DNA from: Astropecten irregularis
Taxonomy: Eukaryota; Echinodermata; Asteroidea; Paxillosida; Astropectinidae
DNA: 64,000 bases
Reading direction: 5' to 3'
Assembly: GCA_963971285.1 (NCBI GenBank)
Contig: OZ020253.1
Span: 18,426,528 to 18,490,527, forward strand
The notes below the pieces were generated by a model that did not search any database, was not told where the DNA came from, and saw only the letters and a list, made by a program, of their open reading frames with translations. This document shows, in pieces, positions 11,201 through 23,200 of this stretch; position 1 is the stretch's first letter; each line of letters opens with the position of its first letter. Both the position numbers and the translations under genes were made by a program.

Positions 11201-14200
11201 TCATGTATTTGCTACGTCCAGAATTAAGCTACAACCCCACAAATCATTCAGGTATGAGATGATATTAGTTTGTAAAACTATCAATAGGCCTTATTCATGG
11301 TGCATGCATCTTGCATTCGAAGCAGTGTAATCAAATCGAGGCTTGGATTCAAAATAGTCGGGTACCCATTTTCCTTTTTTAGAATTGGTGTTATTTTTGT
11401 CCGAAGGGTATACAAGGAAGGTGACAAAATGGATGCGCTATGAACGAAGCCTATACAACATAGCTTGAGGGACCACTCTACACTAAAATAATGCAGAAGG
11501 TCCGTGTGAACAATCAATCAAGACTTAATAGTTAGTGTTCGTTTCTGCAGATTCACTGTCTGCAAAGTCGACACCAAAACGGCACTTAAATCAGGGTAAG
11601 GTATCACCCTACAGGTAAATGAATAGACTCTGTGTTTGTCACCTTCGCTAGTTTGTTTAATGACATCTCTTGGTCGATAACTTCGACCCAGATCAGCGCA
11701 TTTAGGATAAGATTCGATATTGATCGATGCTAATCGGCCGGACATAGACAAATGTATGGCTTTTATAAACAGATTGAGACTTGAGAGTATAAGTGAGCCG
11801 ACCTGTGCCCGTGAGGTTGACCTCCGTGCCGTCATACTGCCAGGGGCCGAACTTGAGCTTGCAACTCTGATGGTCGAAGGGGAAGTGGGTGACGTCGATG
11901 TTGCAGTGGGACTTGAAGATTACCGGCGAGGCCCAGTTGATGGTCCCATCGTAGTAGATGATAGAGATCTTCTTGGTCAGAAATGGGGCGTAAGCATCGG
12001 CAGCACTGCAGCCAGATTAATAACAATGAGAGTTAAGTGAGAAAGGAACGGATTTTAACAATATTTAAAGTACAAAAATGTAAATTTTTGGTAAAACTTA
12101 ACTGATATGAGTTTTATACACATGTATTTCTTCTTCCTTTACAAGAGATAAGTTTTGCACATGTTTTGTTCTGGCACCCACTTTGGTCACTTTTAAGCAA
12201 TCAATCTCAACCAAACTCGGTCTAAAATAAAGTCCCTATAATGGAGATGTATGCCCAACATTTATTTTATCATGACGTCATCAGGTGTCAAATTACAAGC
12301 AATTCAGATTTAATAATCGAAATCTTAAAAAATTAACAAAAAATCAACCGTTTGAGATGAAGTTTATTCTTTCGTTTAATGTCAATGTTAGGAAAGGTTT
12401 TTCTATGTGACAATGCTTGACCTCTGTGACCTCTACTTCCGGTCAAACAGGAAGTAGCTCCTCATTTAAAAGTGGTAAGAGCTACGATCATTCTTTCGCC
12501 GAATGTCAACGTTTGGGAAGGTCTTTCTATGTGACACACGGACCTCTGTGACCTCTACTTAAAACTGGCAGTATCATATCGTACTAAGAAGTTGAGAAAC
12601 AATTTATAGGCCTATAATATGCGAAAAAGCCTTATGTGCTGCTCACAACAGCCATAAATGTCTAGTTTAGATGTTGTGTTTGAAATTAAGAGAATGTACA
12701 ATGCATCGATATGATAATATTTGACCTTTTGAGAGAAGGTTAACTTTATGTGTACCCCCAAAGATGACGTCATTGGGGTGCCATCATGAGTCAAGAATAC
12801 AGTTGTATATGTATTCAGGTGTATTTGGTTTAGGCAACACCCACATTATGCAAATCGGCTAGCCCCGCCTCCTGAAAGACAGATGATGAAAGTGGCTACC
12901 CAAGCCATGTTAGGAGTTAGATATAAGTTAAAACCTCCGTGTGAACATAAGTCCAGGGTAACATTCCCATCCCTCCATAGTGCCCACGCCCCCATCCATA
13001 CACCCACACTCTATAAACACAAGAGAAACAACAAGAACAAGACAGCAATGAAAATAGACTATTTATTGGCAATCATTCCGTCATAACCGCTGTGCATGCA
13101 CGGTCGCATATGCCATTCATGGTATGCCTAATACGATTAATCACGCTACAGTGATTTGCGTGACTAGACGGCGAAAATTAATCGGGTGACATGCACTCTG
13201 CCATAATCAAATAAATAAATAAATAAATAAATAAACAAATAAACAAATACATAGAAAAGGACCTGGAACATTGGTGACACAGACATGCGCAGATGAACCA
13301 ACCAAATGTCAAGACTCCACATCAGGATATGTGAAGAAATCTGAGCTGGTTTTCCAATCAAATTTTAAATACGCCTTAAGCACAGCGGCCGCCATCTTTA
13401 TTTCAATCACCTAGATACGTGGTAGTAGACATTCAATGTAGCAAACAGATTTCAACTAACTAGGTCTTGCTGTAAGGTGCTTAACATCCGAATGGCCTTT
13501 TTGAAATTAATTATAAGATTGCATTGTCGAGTTCAATATTATACAAACTCCAAAAAGACTAAAGCCCACCGCACACTATACGATCCGACACTCCGACTAG
13601 GACCCGACTGGTTTTTGGAAGGATCGCAAAGCATTCTGGGAGTCTTAACCGTGATTGTTCCCAGTCGCAGACCCACTCTGATGGCCAGTCGGCAGGATTC
13701 GACTGTCGAATCACGGTTAAGACTCCCAGAATGCTTTGAGATCCATCCAAAAACCAGTCGGGTCCTAGTCGGATCGTATAGTGTGCGGTGGGCTTAAGGG
13801 AAGTCATTTTTGATTATATTTTTGTTCTTTGTCGAACTGTTTACGAAATGGGCTGTGGTCGAATTCTTGGTAATAACTCACAGGCCGTTCACGTTGTCAG
13901 TGGGCTATTGTATTCTGGACTAGCCGCTAAATTGATGGCGGTTCTAGATGATTATTATAGGCCTACTAGTTGGTAAGCCTGGGCGAGTCGCGAGCTAGTA
14001 AGGGCGAGTTAGTTTTAAAGGGGCGAGTTGGTAAGGGACGAGTTGGCCAGGGGGCGAGTTGACCGTTTTACCCGGCCTACCATGCACTTACCAATTGTAC
14101 AGGGTGATGTCTGGCATCCAGATGATGTCCGAGCTGACTTTGAGTTTGGTCACATTTCCCCAAAGCTCAGGCTCCCACGATAGAAACTCATCCTTCCATG

Positions 14201-17200
14201 TCTTTAAAGACAAAGGAACAACATTTGCAATTAAAAACAAAACAAGAAACGGAACCCAACATGGCCTATAGATACGACCAGAGGTCATTTCCACTGCCGG
14301 ACCCTTTCTGGGTGCAGACCAGTACATATCTCCAAAACAGTCCGCGGAGCTCAATCAACTGTTAGTATATCCCTCAAAATCTGTTCATACAAGTTTTTGC
14401 TGAGCCCTACATGGCAAGTCATGTAAAGAAAATGGATGGAATCATAATGACAAAATGCATTGCAGGACAGTTTACGCCAAACGTTTGTACACGTATTCCC
14501 ACAGGTTGGATATCAGCATAAATAATGGAATTGCTTATAATTGAAGTGCATGGCCAGTTAAATCGGATGATGATTGTGACTAATGGTACCTTTATATCAG
14601 CCTTCTTCAGAAGGCTCACATGGTTTGGAAATGATTCGAACTGCAGGAAATTGATATCCTAACTTAGTGATTCACTTTAAATTAAAGAGTTCGTAAACGA
14701 CACAAGAGGCCAATGTCATGCGCTTTATGCTGATTGACACATCCATCAATTCTGCTTCGTATTATAGGGTCTGATTACGTTTTGACATAAGCTATAATTA
14801 GGTACATTTCACTGTGACTCATCGTAACTTACTATCAATCGTAAGAGTTATGATGCATTGTAGCCCTACGTATACGATACGATTGGTTATCCTTTGTAAC
14901 TTGAGTTACGATCGATTGTAGGGCTTCGTGAAATCGACCCCAAGTCAATTTAATGGGAGATCACTACCGTCAAGACTAATCCAAAGAGCGACTGGTCTCT
15001 ACCTGGTTGCTTTATGCCATGGCAGACTTTATAATACAAATCTCTTCGCTGGTTGTCATTTCATTATTTTGAAAGGTAATTTATGGGGAAGGACTTTAAC
15101 CATCCATCTATCCTTCATGCATTATTTTGAACTAAGGCGACGACCTTCGGCTACGGAATTGCACAGAGCGTCCAGGTTGCCTAGAGAAGCAAAGAGGTGT
15201 TTGAGTTGACACTCTCTCAACGACAGCTGGAGGTGTTCGATCTCACCAAGGAACAGGGTGCTTCTCCCTGCCCGTCCTGTATACATCTATCCCTTCGGAG
15301 AAATTCGGTACAGGGATCACGAGGGGGGTTCGTGTTCTGAATGCGTTAACGTGTATTAAAATCCGGACGAGTTTAAGCTGCGCCATTAGTTCACTGATCA
15401 AACCGAAAGGCATCTTGCTGATTTGCACCATTAAAATCTCCAGATTTGTCTCCGATTTCAACCGCGTGGGAGAAGTATCACATCAAGCAAGCTCAATTCA
15501 GCTATTACTTTTAGAATTGTGCATTTTCCCAACTAGTTTAGTCGTGTCAGTGTCAGTTTGGTTTATTCAACCACTGACTTCTCTTTGCACCGTGCATCTT
15601 GCTCTTCGTTCAGGTCCTAGTTTCTGTCGCACGGTTGACTTTATGCAGAGTTAGAACAGGCTGTCTGTCATCTAGCGAACGTGAGCTGGTGAGAGAACAC
15701 CCCGGGGATAGATCAACGCTGCACCGCAAGGAGGCCAACCAGCAGTTCCCTCCTTTCCCTTCCCCTCACCCCGAGGCATCGCCAAGTTCATACGGGTCAC
15801 TCATGACTTTAACCTTCCCCGCCCTCGATTGACAAAAATTTGCCCTAGGCGTGTAAGGAAGCCTGAAATCCACTTATGAGGCGAACCATTTATCTCATCA
15901 TCATGCCATTTGTATTTGTCGGCGTAATATTTTTTCTTCTTTACAAAGACTGATGACGCTCGTTATATCGCAGCAGCGAAAAGGGGCATAGCAGGATTAT
16001 TATCCACTTTGCTACAGTCGGTAACTGTCAAATTTGTTTGTAGATGGTTGGTTATATATTTATGATGGCTGGGCCTTCGACTGGAGGCCCACGCACTATA
16101 AAGAAGCTCTCTCACCTCTCTCCCTCCTCCTCCCCTCCCCTCTCTCTCTCAGCCTTTCTCTCTATCCAGGCTCTCTGGGCATCATTTATTAATCAACCTG
16201 CAGATGTTTTACCATTGTAAGGGGAGACGGCGCTTTAAGACCGCCGAAGCAATGTTTGTTTAAAAAAGTTCAAGCAACGGGGAAACTACCAAGGCCCGAG
16301 TGGGTGGTGGGTTAGGCATACCGAAGGTTCGTGCGGGATCGTCCGGGGAAACGGCCGGACGTACTGGACGGTCGGGACTTCAGAAGCAGCCGGAACTAGG
16401 CCTGGCTGGAGGTGTTGAAGGCTATTCCCTTAATACACCTGCTGGACACACCAGACGTTTAAAATGCCGCACAAGAGTGGCGGTCAAACTTGTATTTCCA
16501 AGATTTTCTGCTATTGCAGTCACGAAGAGTACTTCATTGGTAGCCAACTGGGAAGACTATCTTTAATATGCATTTGGGAACCGTAGAACCAGCATAACAG
16601 CCACAGATTGTACCTTGCGTGAAAATCATTTGGGCAAAATTAATTATGGAAACTCATTATGATACATAGTCCCAGAAATAAAATCGAATAATTAATCCTA
16701 TATAAAATTTCCCGTGAGCACAGTACTAATGGAAGACTTTGCAGTGATCATGAGGGCATGCCACGATCTATGGGTATAGTGCATTCATCAGGGATATGTG
16801 ATTCACATTGGTTCATTTTGCAGTTGTTTTATCAAAATTAAGAACTTATACTTGACTACAAGTTTCTTTTTCAATTTAAAAAAAAAGGTTTTCCTCGGGA
16901 AGATCGACTTAATTAATCTGGACAACGAAGGCATATTTATGGTCCTATTCTTATTTCTATTACCATGCACGGTTTGTAATTTTGTTCCTACAGTTTTTAG
17001 ACTGTTCTGTGTTTTACCCTAGCATTAAAGTAAATCACAGCGACCCTCAGACTTCAGTCGAGGTTGCTTAATTAACTTTCCCCAGAATGAATAATGCTGA
17101 TGAAAAGTTTATTGAACTTTCCCAGATGGCAGACGGAGGAGCATCTGCAAAATCACTCCAGCGCGCATGCGTTCCAATTGATGTTCCAGACCCAGATCGT

Positions 17201-20200
17201 CTTGGGGCAATCAAATGGTTGATTATACTTCTGTTACAGCTGGGTAATAAAATGGAGTGCAATTTCAGATTTTCAAGAAGCGCTGATGACCGTCCTTCTG
17301 AGAATAACGGTTTGGAGAGGAGGGTACTCTGCGGCTGCTTTCTGTGGGATGCTCCAGTTACGTCTAATAGAGGCGTTGGAGTCAGCACCTAGCCATGTGG
17401 TTAATTTGATGCTGCAAATACAAAAGTCTTGTGCGCGGTACGTGCAACTGACGGGCGATAAAACAGGCCGACAAAGATCCTACTTGGTTAAAGATGAAGC
17501 GTCCCTACACTCATCGATAAGGCTCAAGAGGAAAATCACCTAGATTTAGACATTATGATACGTCTGGCTGCGACTGTAGCCAATAGCTGTTGAATATGAC
17601 TGTAAGAGTATAATACAATACAGTAGAACGAGCGCACATGCGTACTGGTTTTACCAACGACGCCACGAAGTGACAAGGAGGAAAAGAGAGTCCAAGTGTT
17701 TGCCTTTGCAGCTGCATGGCCAAGCCAGCTGCTGGCTGGTAGGGAATTATTTGGTTTCTTCCCGACTATGTAGCCATGCAGAGTGTCAGTTTTGAGTGCT
17801 GTGTCAAGATCCAGTACAGGAACAACGTGTGTTCTGCAGAAGATTGAATGAATTGGAAGTTGAGTGTACAATGCACCATAAAGGTGTTTAAGCGCATGTT
17901 TGTATCTCACATTAATAACTCCATGTGCATGATTATGATGGATACACCTGCTGCACACAGTGATTCGTTCCCCGCCCCTTGTGGCTTGGTCATGTCTCAG
18001 AGCTGAGCACACTCTCATGAAAATGGTTTCACGTCTGGTGTTTGCAATTATTGTGTTTGTCCATGCTTATCTAGTTACCGGAGCTAGTACTGATGGGTTT
18101 TTTCGCCGTCTGGGGAAACCAGTGTAGGTTCAGTGTACTAATGGTGATATGTTACTCCATTATATGCGCAGTGTTAGCCGAGTGTTGGGGTTTTTTTCTT
18201 AAAGAGGCTGGGTATGAATAACTTGATATGCAAAAGAAGACTGATAACATTAATCTTATTCTCGTGCTATAAGGTGTTGGCCAAACATGGATATGTTCCT
18301 AATCCATGGTGGATTGTGTGAGGCATAAATCGTGCAATGGTTCTAACCACTGCCACTCTGCTTCTTTACTTAATCCAAGCTATCCCTGGCATGGGATTCT
18401 GTAGCCATACTGAAATAATACCTCCTTGGCTGGTAGAAATTGACTTCCTGGAAAGTTCCTTGAGTAGCACAATAATATCATGTTCCGATCTGTCTAAATC
18501 ATTTAACTCCACAGAGACTCCAAAAAGGTTTATCAAATGCGATTTCTGTGCGCTGTCTTCTTGAGATAAACAGGTACGAAGTGAGCCTGGCCTATTTCTA
18601 AATATTGTCTTCTCAATCAAACGTATGATTCATATACCATTTCACTTCAAATGGTTCCTGAGATGCCCAGGAGAAATATCAGGTGCCACCACTCAGGCGC
18701 CCAGCGAGGACAAGTCACAACATGGAGGAATAAGAACATTCTCCATGGTGACAGTTGGCAAGTTATACTTAAAGGAAACTACCTTGACTTGCCCCATTTA
18801 GACTCCTTATACTGCCTGGCTTCAACAGACAAAGGAATATATAGATTCCCAAGTGTCATATTCTGCACCGCTCTTTTACCAGCCCAAACAATATCCGAAT
18901 CTCTCTAACCTCGCAATAAAGTGAACAAAGACAAATTGACTGGAGCGGGATTCGAACCCAGCAACGGCCGGAATACCGTACCGGCGCTCTACCCACCCTA
19001 TGTTGGTGTGTTCCTAATAGTCAATTACCTTTGTTCTTTTGGCAGTCAGAAGCCATGGAACCATGCACATACCGCTTTATCCCAAGGAGCATTTTAAGAT
19101 ACGCCCATGGTATAAAACAACACTGCAACCTGAGAAACAGTAGGCCTACATGATGATCACACAAAGGCTTTTTAATAATAACCATCTAATAAGCATACGG
19201 GAATATTCCGTTTGGTAGAATTAATGATATGTATAAACATGAGTAAGAAAGGTGTAAGCAACTTACAAATGTCAGCCACATGTTCGTCGTCAGGGTCTGT
19301 TGGCGCTCGTCCTATGAATAAAAATGGAATGAAAAAGGAAGAAATCATGGAAATTAAATCATCCACAGAAAGTATAATTTACATATTCATACATTATGTT
19401 CTACTGCTTTGTCGTTGCGTTTGGTGTCATTAAGGTGTTGTACTTAATTTAAGATTTACTGCCGTTATTATTTTAAAATGTTGATGATCAAAAATAAAGA
19501 GTGCGGCCATTTTGTGACATTTCAGAATCCGAATATCGATCCATCACTATGATAATCAATCTCAACATTATTTGAATCTCAACACTGATTATTGGTAACA
19601 GTTGCAATAACACCCAGCCAGCAAACCCGGCTAGCCACAGCGGTGAAATCCTGTTTTGACTCACAAGCATTACACGGCGACCGCCTCACCGACATTCCGT
19701 TGACATCTTACACAACCTCCAGGGATTACATATCCCTCCTCCTCTTAACATGATCTTATAACGGGACATTGCAATCAACAGGACTGTCATCCACTAGAAA
19801 GACCAATGCATACAATCTACGGGGATGAATCAACTCCATCAACTGCTTCATAATCACTTGACTGACCTGCCTCATCATGTGAAATCAGCCAAAATCAATC
19901 CACAATCTCAAATCTGTCTTTCCGAGCAGCCCCCGTTTTGTTTTTTTAATATCAGAGATCGGCTGTGAGCTTTTCCCGCTCTCCTCTATCATCAATATAC
20001 ACAAAGAGGCTGAATAATTATTGATAAAGTGCAATGCAATCTGATGTGTGTTATATTTGCACTGTTAAGCACGGATGCAACCACTGTCAGTGGCAGTTCA
20101 AACAAGTCGTTCATCTCCTTAAATAGCGTGGGTTCGGTATTACAAGAACACAGCAAATACCTGATGAGTACAACCCATTCAGGCTTTACATCACACACCG

Positions 20201-23200
20201 GCTACGAAGCAGCCGGATATACGAAAACCCAAACCACGTAGGGCTATTATGGAATACAGGGACGCTGGGAACTCCGTCACTATTTCTCCCTCTGCAGAAG
20301 GTTTTTATAGGTTTTTCCGGCCAAATTCAGCAAAAGAACGTCTATTGTCGTCAACTCTGTACAAACTCGGCTTTCTTTTTCCTCACAATCACATTCTTGT
20401 TCGTTTGTGCATTCAGGATGTTTGCCTTACCGTTCATTGTGAATACATTATTTTACACTTCTTTGACAAACAGTGCATAATTACACACTTTTGTTCTTGT
20501 GCTCATTGTACAGGCGTCCTGCGTCGATTTCACCAAACTCATCGTCACTTCGTAGGACTTATGATGCATTGCAACCCTACGTAAGATACGAAGGGCTGTC
20601 CTTGGTAATTCAAGTTACGATCGATCAATGGGGTTTCGTGAAATCGACCCCTGATCTAACCATGCTTTGGTATACCACATCAGGGTGACAATTAACTCTT
20701 ACATAATTATAGGCAAAATCTTCACAATTATAATAATTATTTTATAATTATCGTTTTACATCGTAATTGGTTACAAACCATCGCCTGCAGAGTTTGACAA
20801 GGATATATGGTTTACGAGAGGGTGAAACATGGGAAAATTGCCTCGTGCCTGAGTCTTATAAACTGAGAGTTACCATATTAGAAATACCTCTTTGGGACTG
20901 GTAATGCAATTATAAGTGATAGCTTTTGCTGCATACAAACCTTTGCACAATGTTTTACATAGTGCCCGTGAGTCGCATCCGAATTAACGAATTCGGTAAA
21001 CGGCCAGGGGCCAATTTCATAAAACTGTTAAGCACAAAAATTTGCTAAGCATGACATTTCTGCCGTAATAAAAACAGGGTTAACAACCAAATTGGCACAT
21101 GTTGTGTATCACTTGTGATTGTTCTTTGGCTGTTGTTCGCTGACCATGAATATCAAATGGAATTTCCAATGGTGGTTTGTTTTATAGGGCGATACATTTT
21201 TGTGCTAAGCAAAAGCTTGTGCTTAACAGTTTTATGAAATTGGCCCCAGGGCTGTTGTTGAGGGCGTTTTTGTGCACAAAATGTGCTTCAACAGAATGCA
21301 GACAAACGTTTGCCACGCCATAGCCCTTGTCAAAGCCTTTAATTCCGGCAAAAAATTTATACATACCGTACATGTACTTACCATATCTAGGACCTGGGAG
21401 ACGAACAGCATCATCTCAACGTTGATCACAGTGTTAACACTCAGCACCGGACGGACATACTTGTTGTATTGCTCTTCCTCAAAGAACTTTTTGTACAGTC
21501 TCTTGCTGTGAACAGATCCAGTTGCTCCTTCGCAAACTGCCAACAAAAACAAAATAATTTGAGAAATGAAGAAGTGGGAACGCGCGCTATCAGAAAATGC
21601 CCCCATGATTCCAAGTTTGTTTGAAAGAAAATCCTTAAAGGTAACCTTAATTTCATTTGCCAGCAGGAATATACCTCGAGTCAGTGACTTGGTTTGAAGG
21701 GGCATGCAGAAACCTCTTCCAGCTTCCGTTGTGTACAAAACTTGCGAGGTGTGGGTTACTTCACAAAATAGGATCACGTTACACTTCCCTAGGTACAATT
21801 CATCTCGAGTCAGTGACTTGGTGGGGATGGGCAGGCATAATCCTTGAATTGTGAGATGCATCCAAAAGAAGCAATGCGTGAATCATTAAACAGTTACCGA
21901 CATGATGATTGATCATCGTGCCAGGCTCCTTCTCCTCAACTTTCTAGATTTTCTATCCAGTCTTTGGGTAACTTAAATAATTCAAATTAATTGGATTTGA
22001 AAAAAATGTCTACAAGCTTAAAGTTATCCTTCCACATTCTCTATGAGGAATGTGTTGCGGTAACTGTTTCTGTTCAAAGGTTACACTCGTGGTAATTAAT
22101 AAGGTAGATTGTCCAGGAAAGCTTTCGACCATAATTATCATATGAATATGAAGTTGTCAATCCAATACGTCAGTGGTGCGTACGTGCGCATTGCACACGG
22201 ACGTCAGCCTTGATAACTGGTAATTATGCCGGATGGAAACACTGACGGATTGAATTAATAATGACTAATTGCACGCAATGAGGAGGCATGAAGGAGGCCC
22301 ACAGAATCCATGCCGTATGGGCACACGGACGTGAGGTCGCCACGACTGCCGGATGGACGGACGATCCACCAAATGAACATCAAATTGACTTCTTCAATAA
22401 ACATTTAAACAGCCAGTCCTATCTCCTCGCGAAAGGGAAATTTCATCATCCCTGACTAAACGGACACCAATTAAAGACAAGAGCCCAATGCAACTGGGCA
22501 TGTAATTAATTAATAAGAAAATGAATACAAGAAATAGACCTTTCTTTTGCAACGTCACAGACCGAGTTTTTGCCAACCAGCATGGTGGAAAGTATGGCGA
22601 GCCATCAAAGCTCGGCATAAAAAATTACCACATATTTTACCCAATTTGTACACAACGTTTCATAAACATTAAAAGATATTGCTGAATGTAATGAAAACAA
22701 CATAAACAATGATGGTATGTATTTTGTGCAGCTATGGAAAGTTTTCAAAAATGTTGAATGTGGTCACACCGTCTTTCGAGAAGACGAGATTATTTGCAAC
22801 ATTTGGCCGCCCATGCCAACCAGCAGCCAATGTTTATAAACAAAAGAAAGGTCTATAAACATCTTCCAAAATAATGACCTGGAATTTAAAAAGGGCTTTG
22901 GAGTTAGGAGGGCCTGGCTTCAAGCTCTTCTGACTCCAAGCATCTAATAAAAAACTGGAATGATAAGAAAGCAAACGAAACAAATGTGTCATCTCATAGG
23001 TCCCGCAGTTGTCTACCCTTGTACCAATGTGTTGGGGAGAACATAACCAGAATTAACGGGTTTCCTGACATGTCTTCTCTGGCAAAATAATACGGCCTTT
23101 GGTCCCTGGCCGGGATCGGGAAAACGCCACGAAAAAAAATTTCCCGTCGTGGCTTCAAACAAAGCGCCCTAGCACCTGAGGGACCATAATATCCACCCCC

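Larger units (their letters stand above)
12006..14091 (-). other. nAChR intron 4
   Basis: 2086-bp intron. It contains a two-copy tandem segment (12365-12560), an AAAT microsatellite (13208-13249), a long foldback element (13561-13796) and GGGCGAGTTGG low-copy tandem repeats (13979-14072) next to the exon 4 donor. Confidence 0.7.
14202..19266 (-). other. nAChR intron 3
   Basis: 5065-bp intron with one family A MITE (14813-14941), a CT-rich run near 16105-16155 and a SINE fragment (18917-18999). The 160-residue minus frame at 17536-18018 and the 101-residue plus frame at 17087-17392 match nothing I know. Confidence 0.6.
19312..21381 (-). other. nAChR intron 2
   Basis: 2070-bp intron with a family A MITE (20520-20651) and a GGGGCCAATTTCAT foldback (21007-21247). 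No gene recognised. Confidence 0.7.

Noticed and set aside
17536..18018. 160-codon minus-strand frame
   Set aside because: No recognisable domain, no splice partners, and His/Tyr/Ser-rich text of the sort expected from random sequence.
21232..21861. 209-codon minus frame as one protein
   Set aside because: Only 21382-21536 is a real exon (bounded by a good acceptor and donor, with correct phases); the rest is intron read-through.
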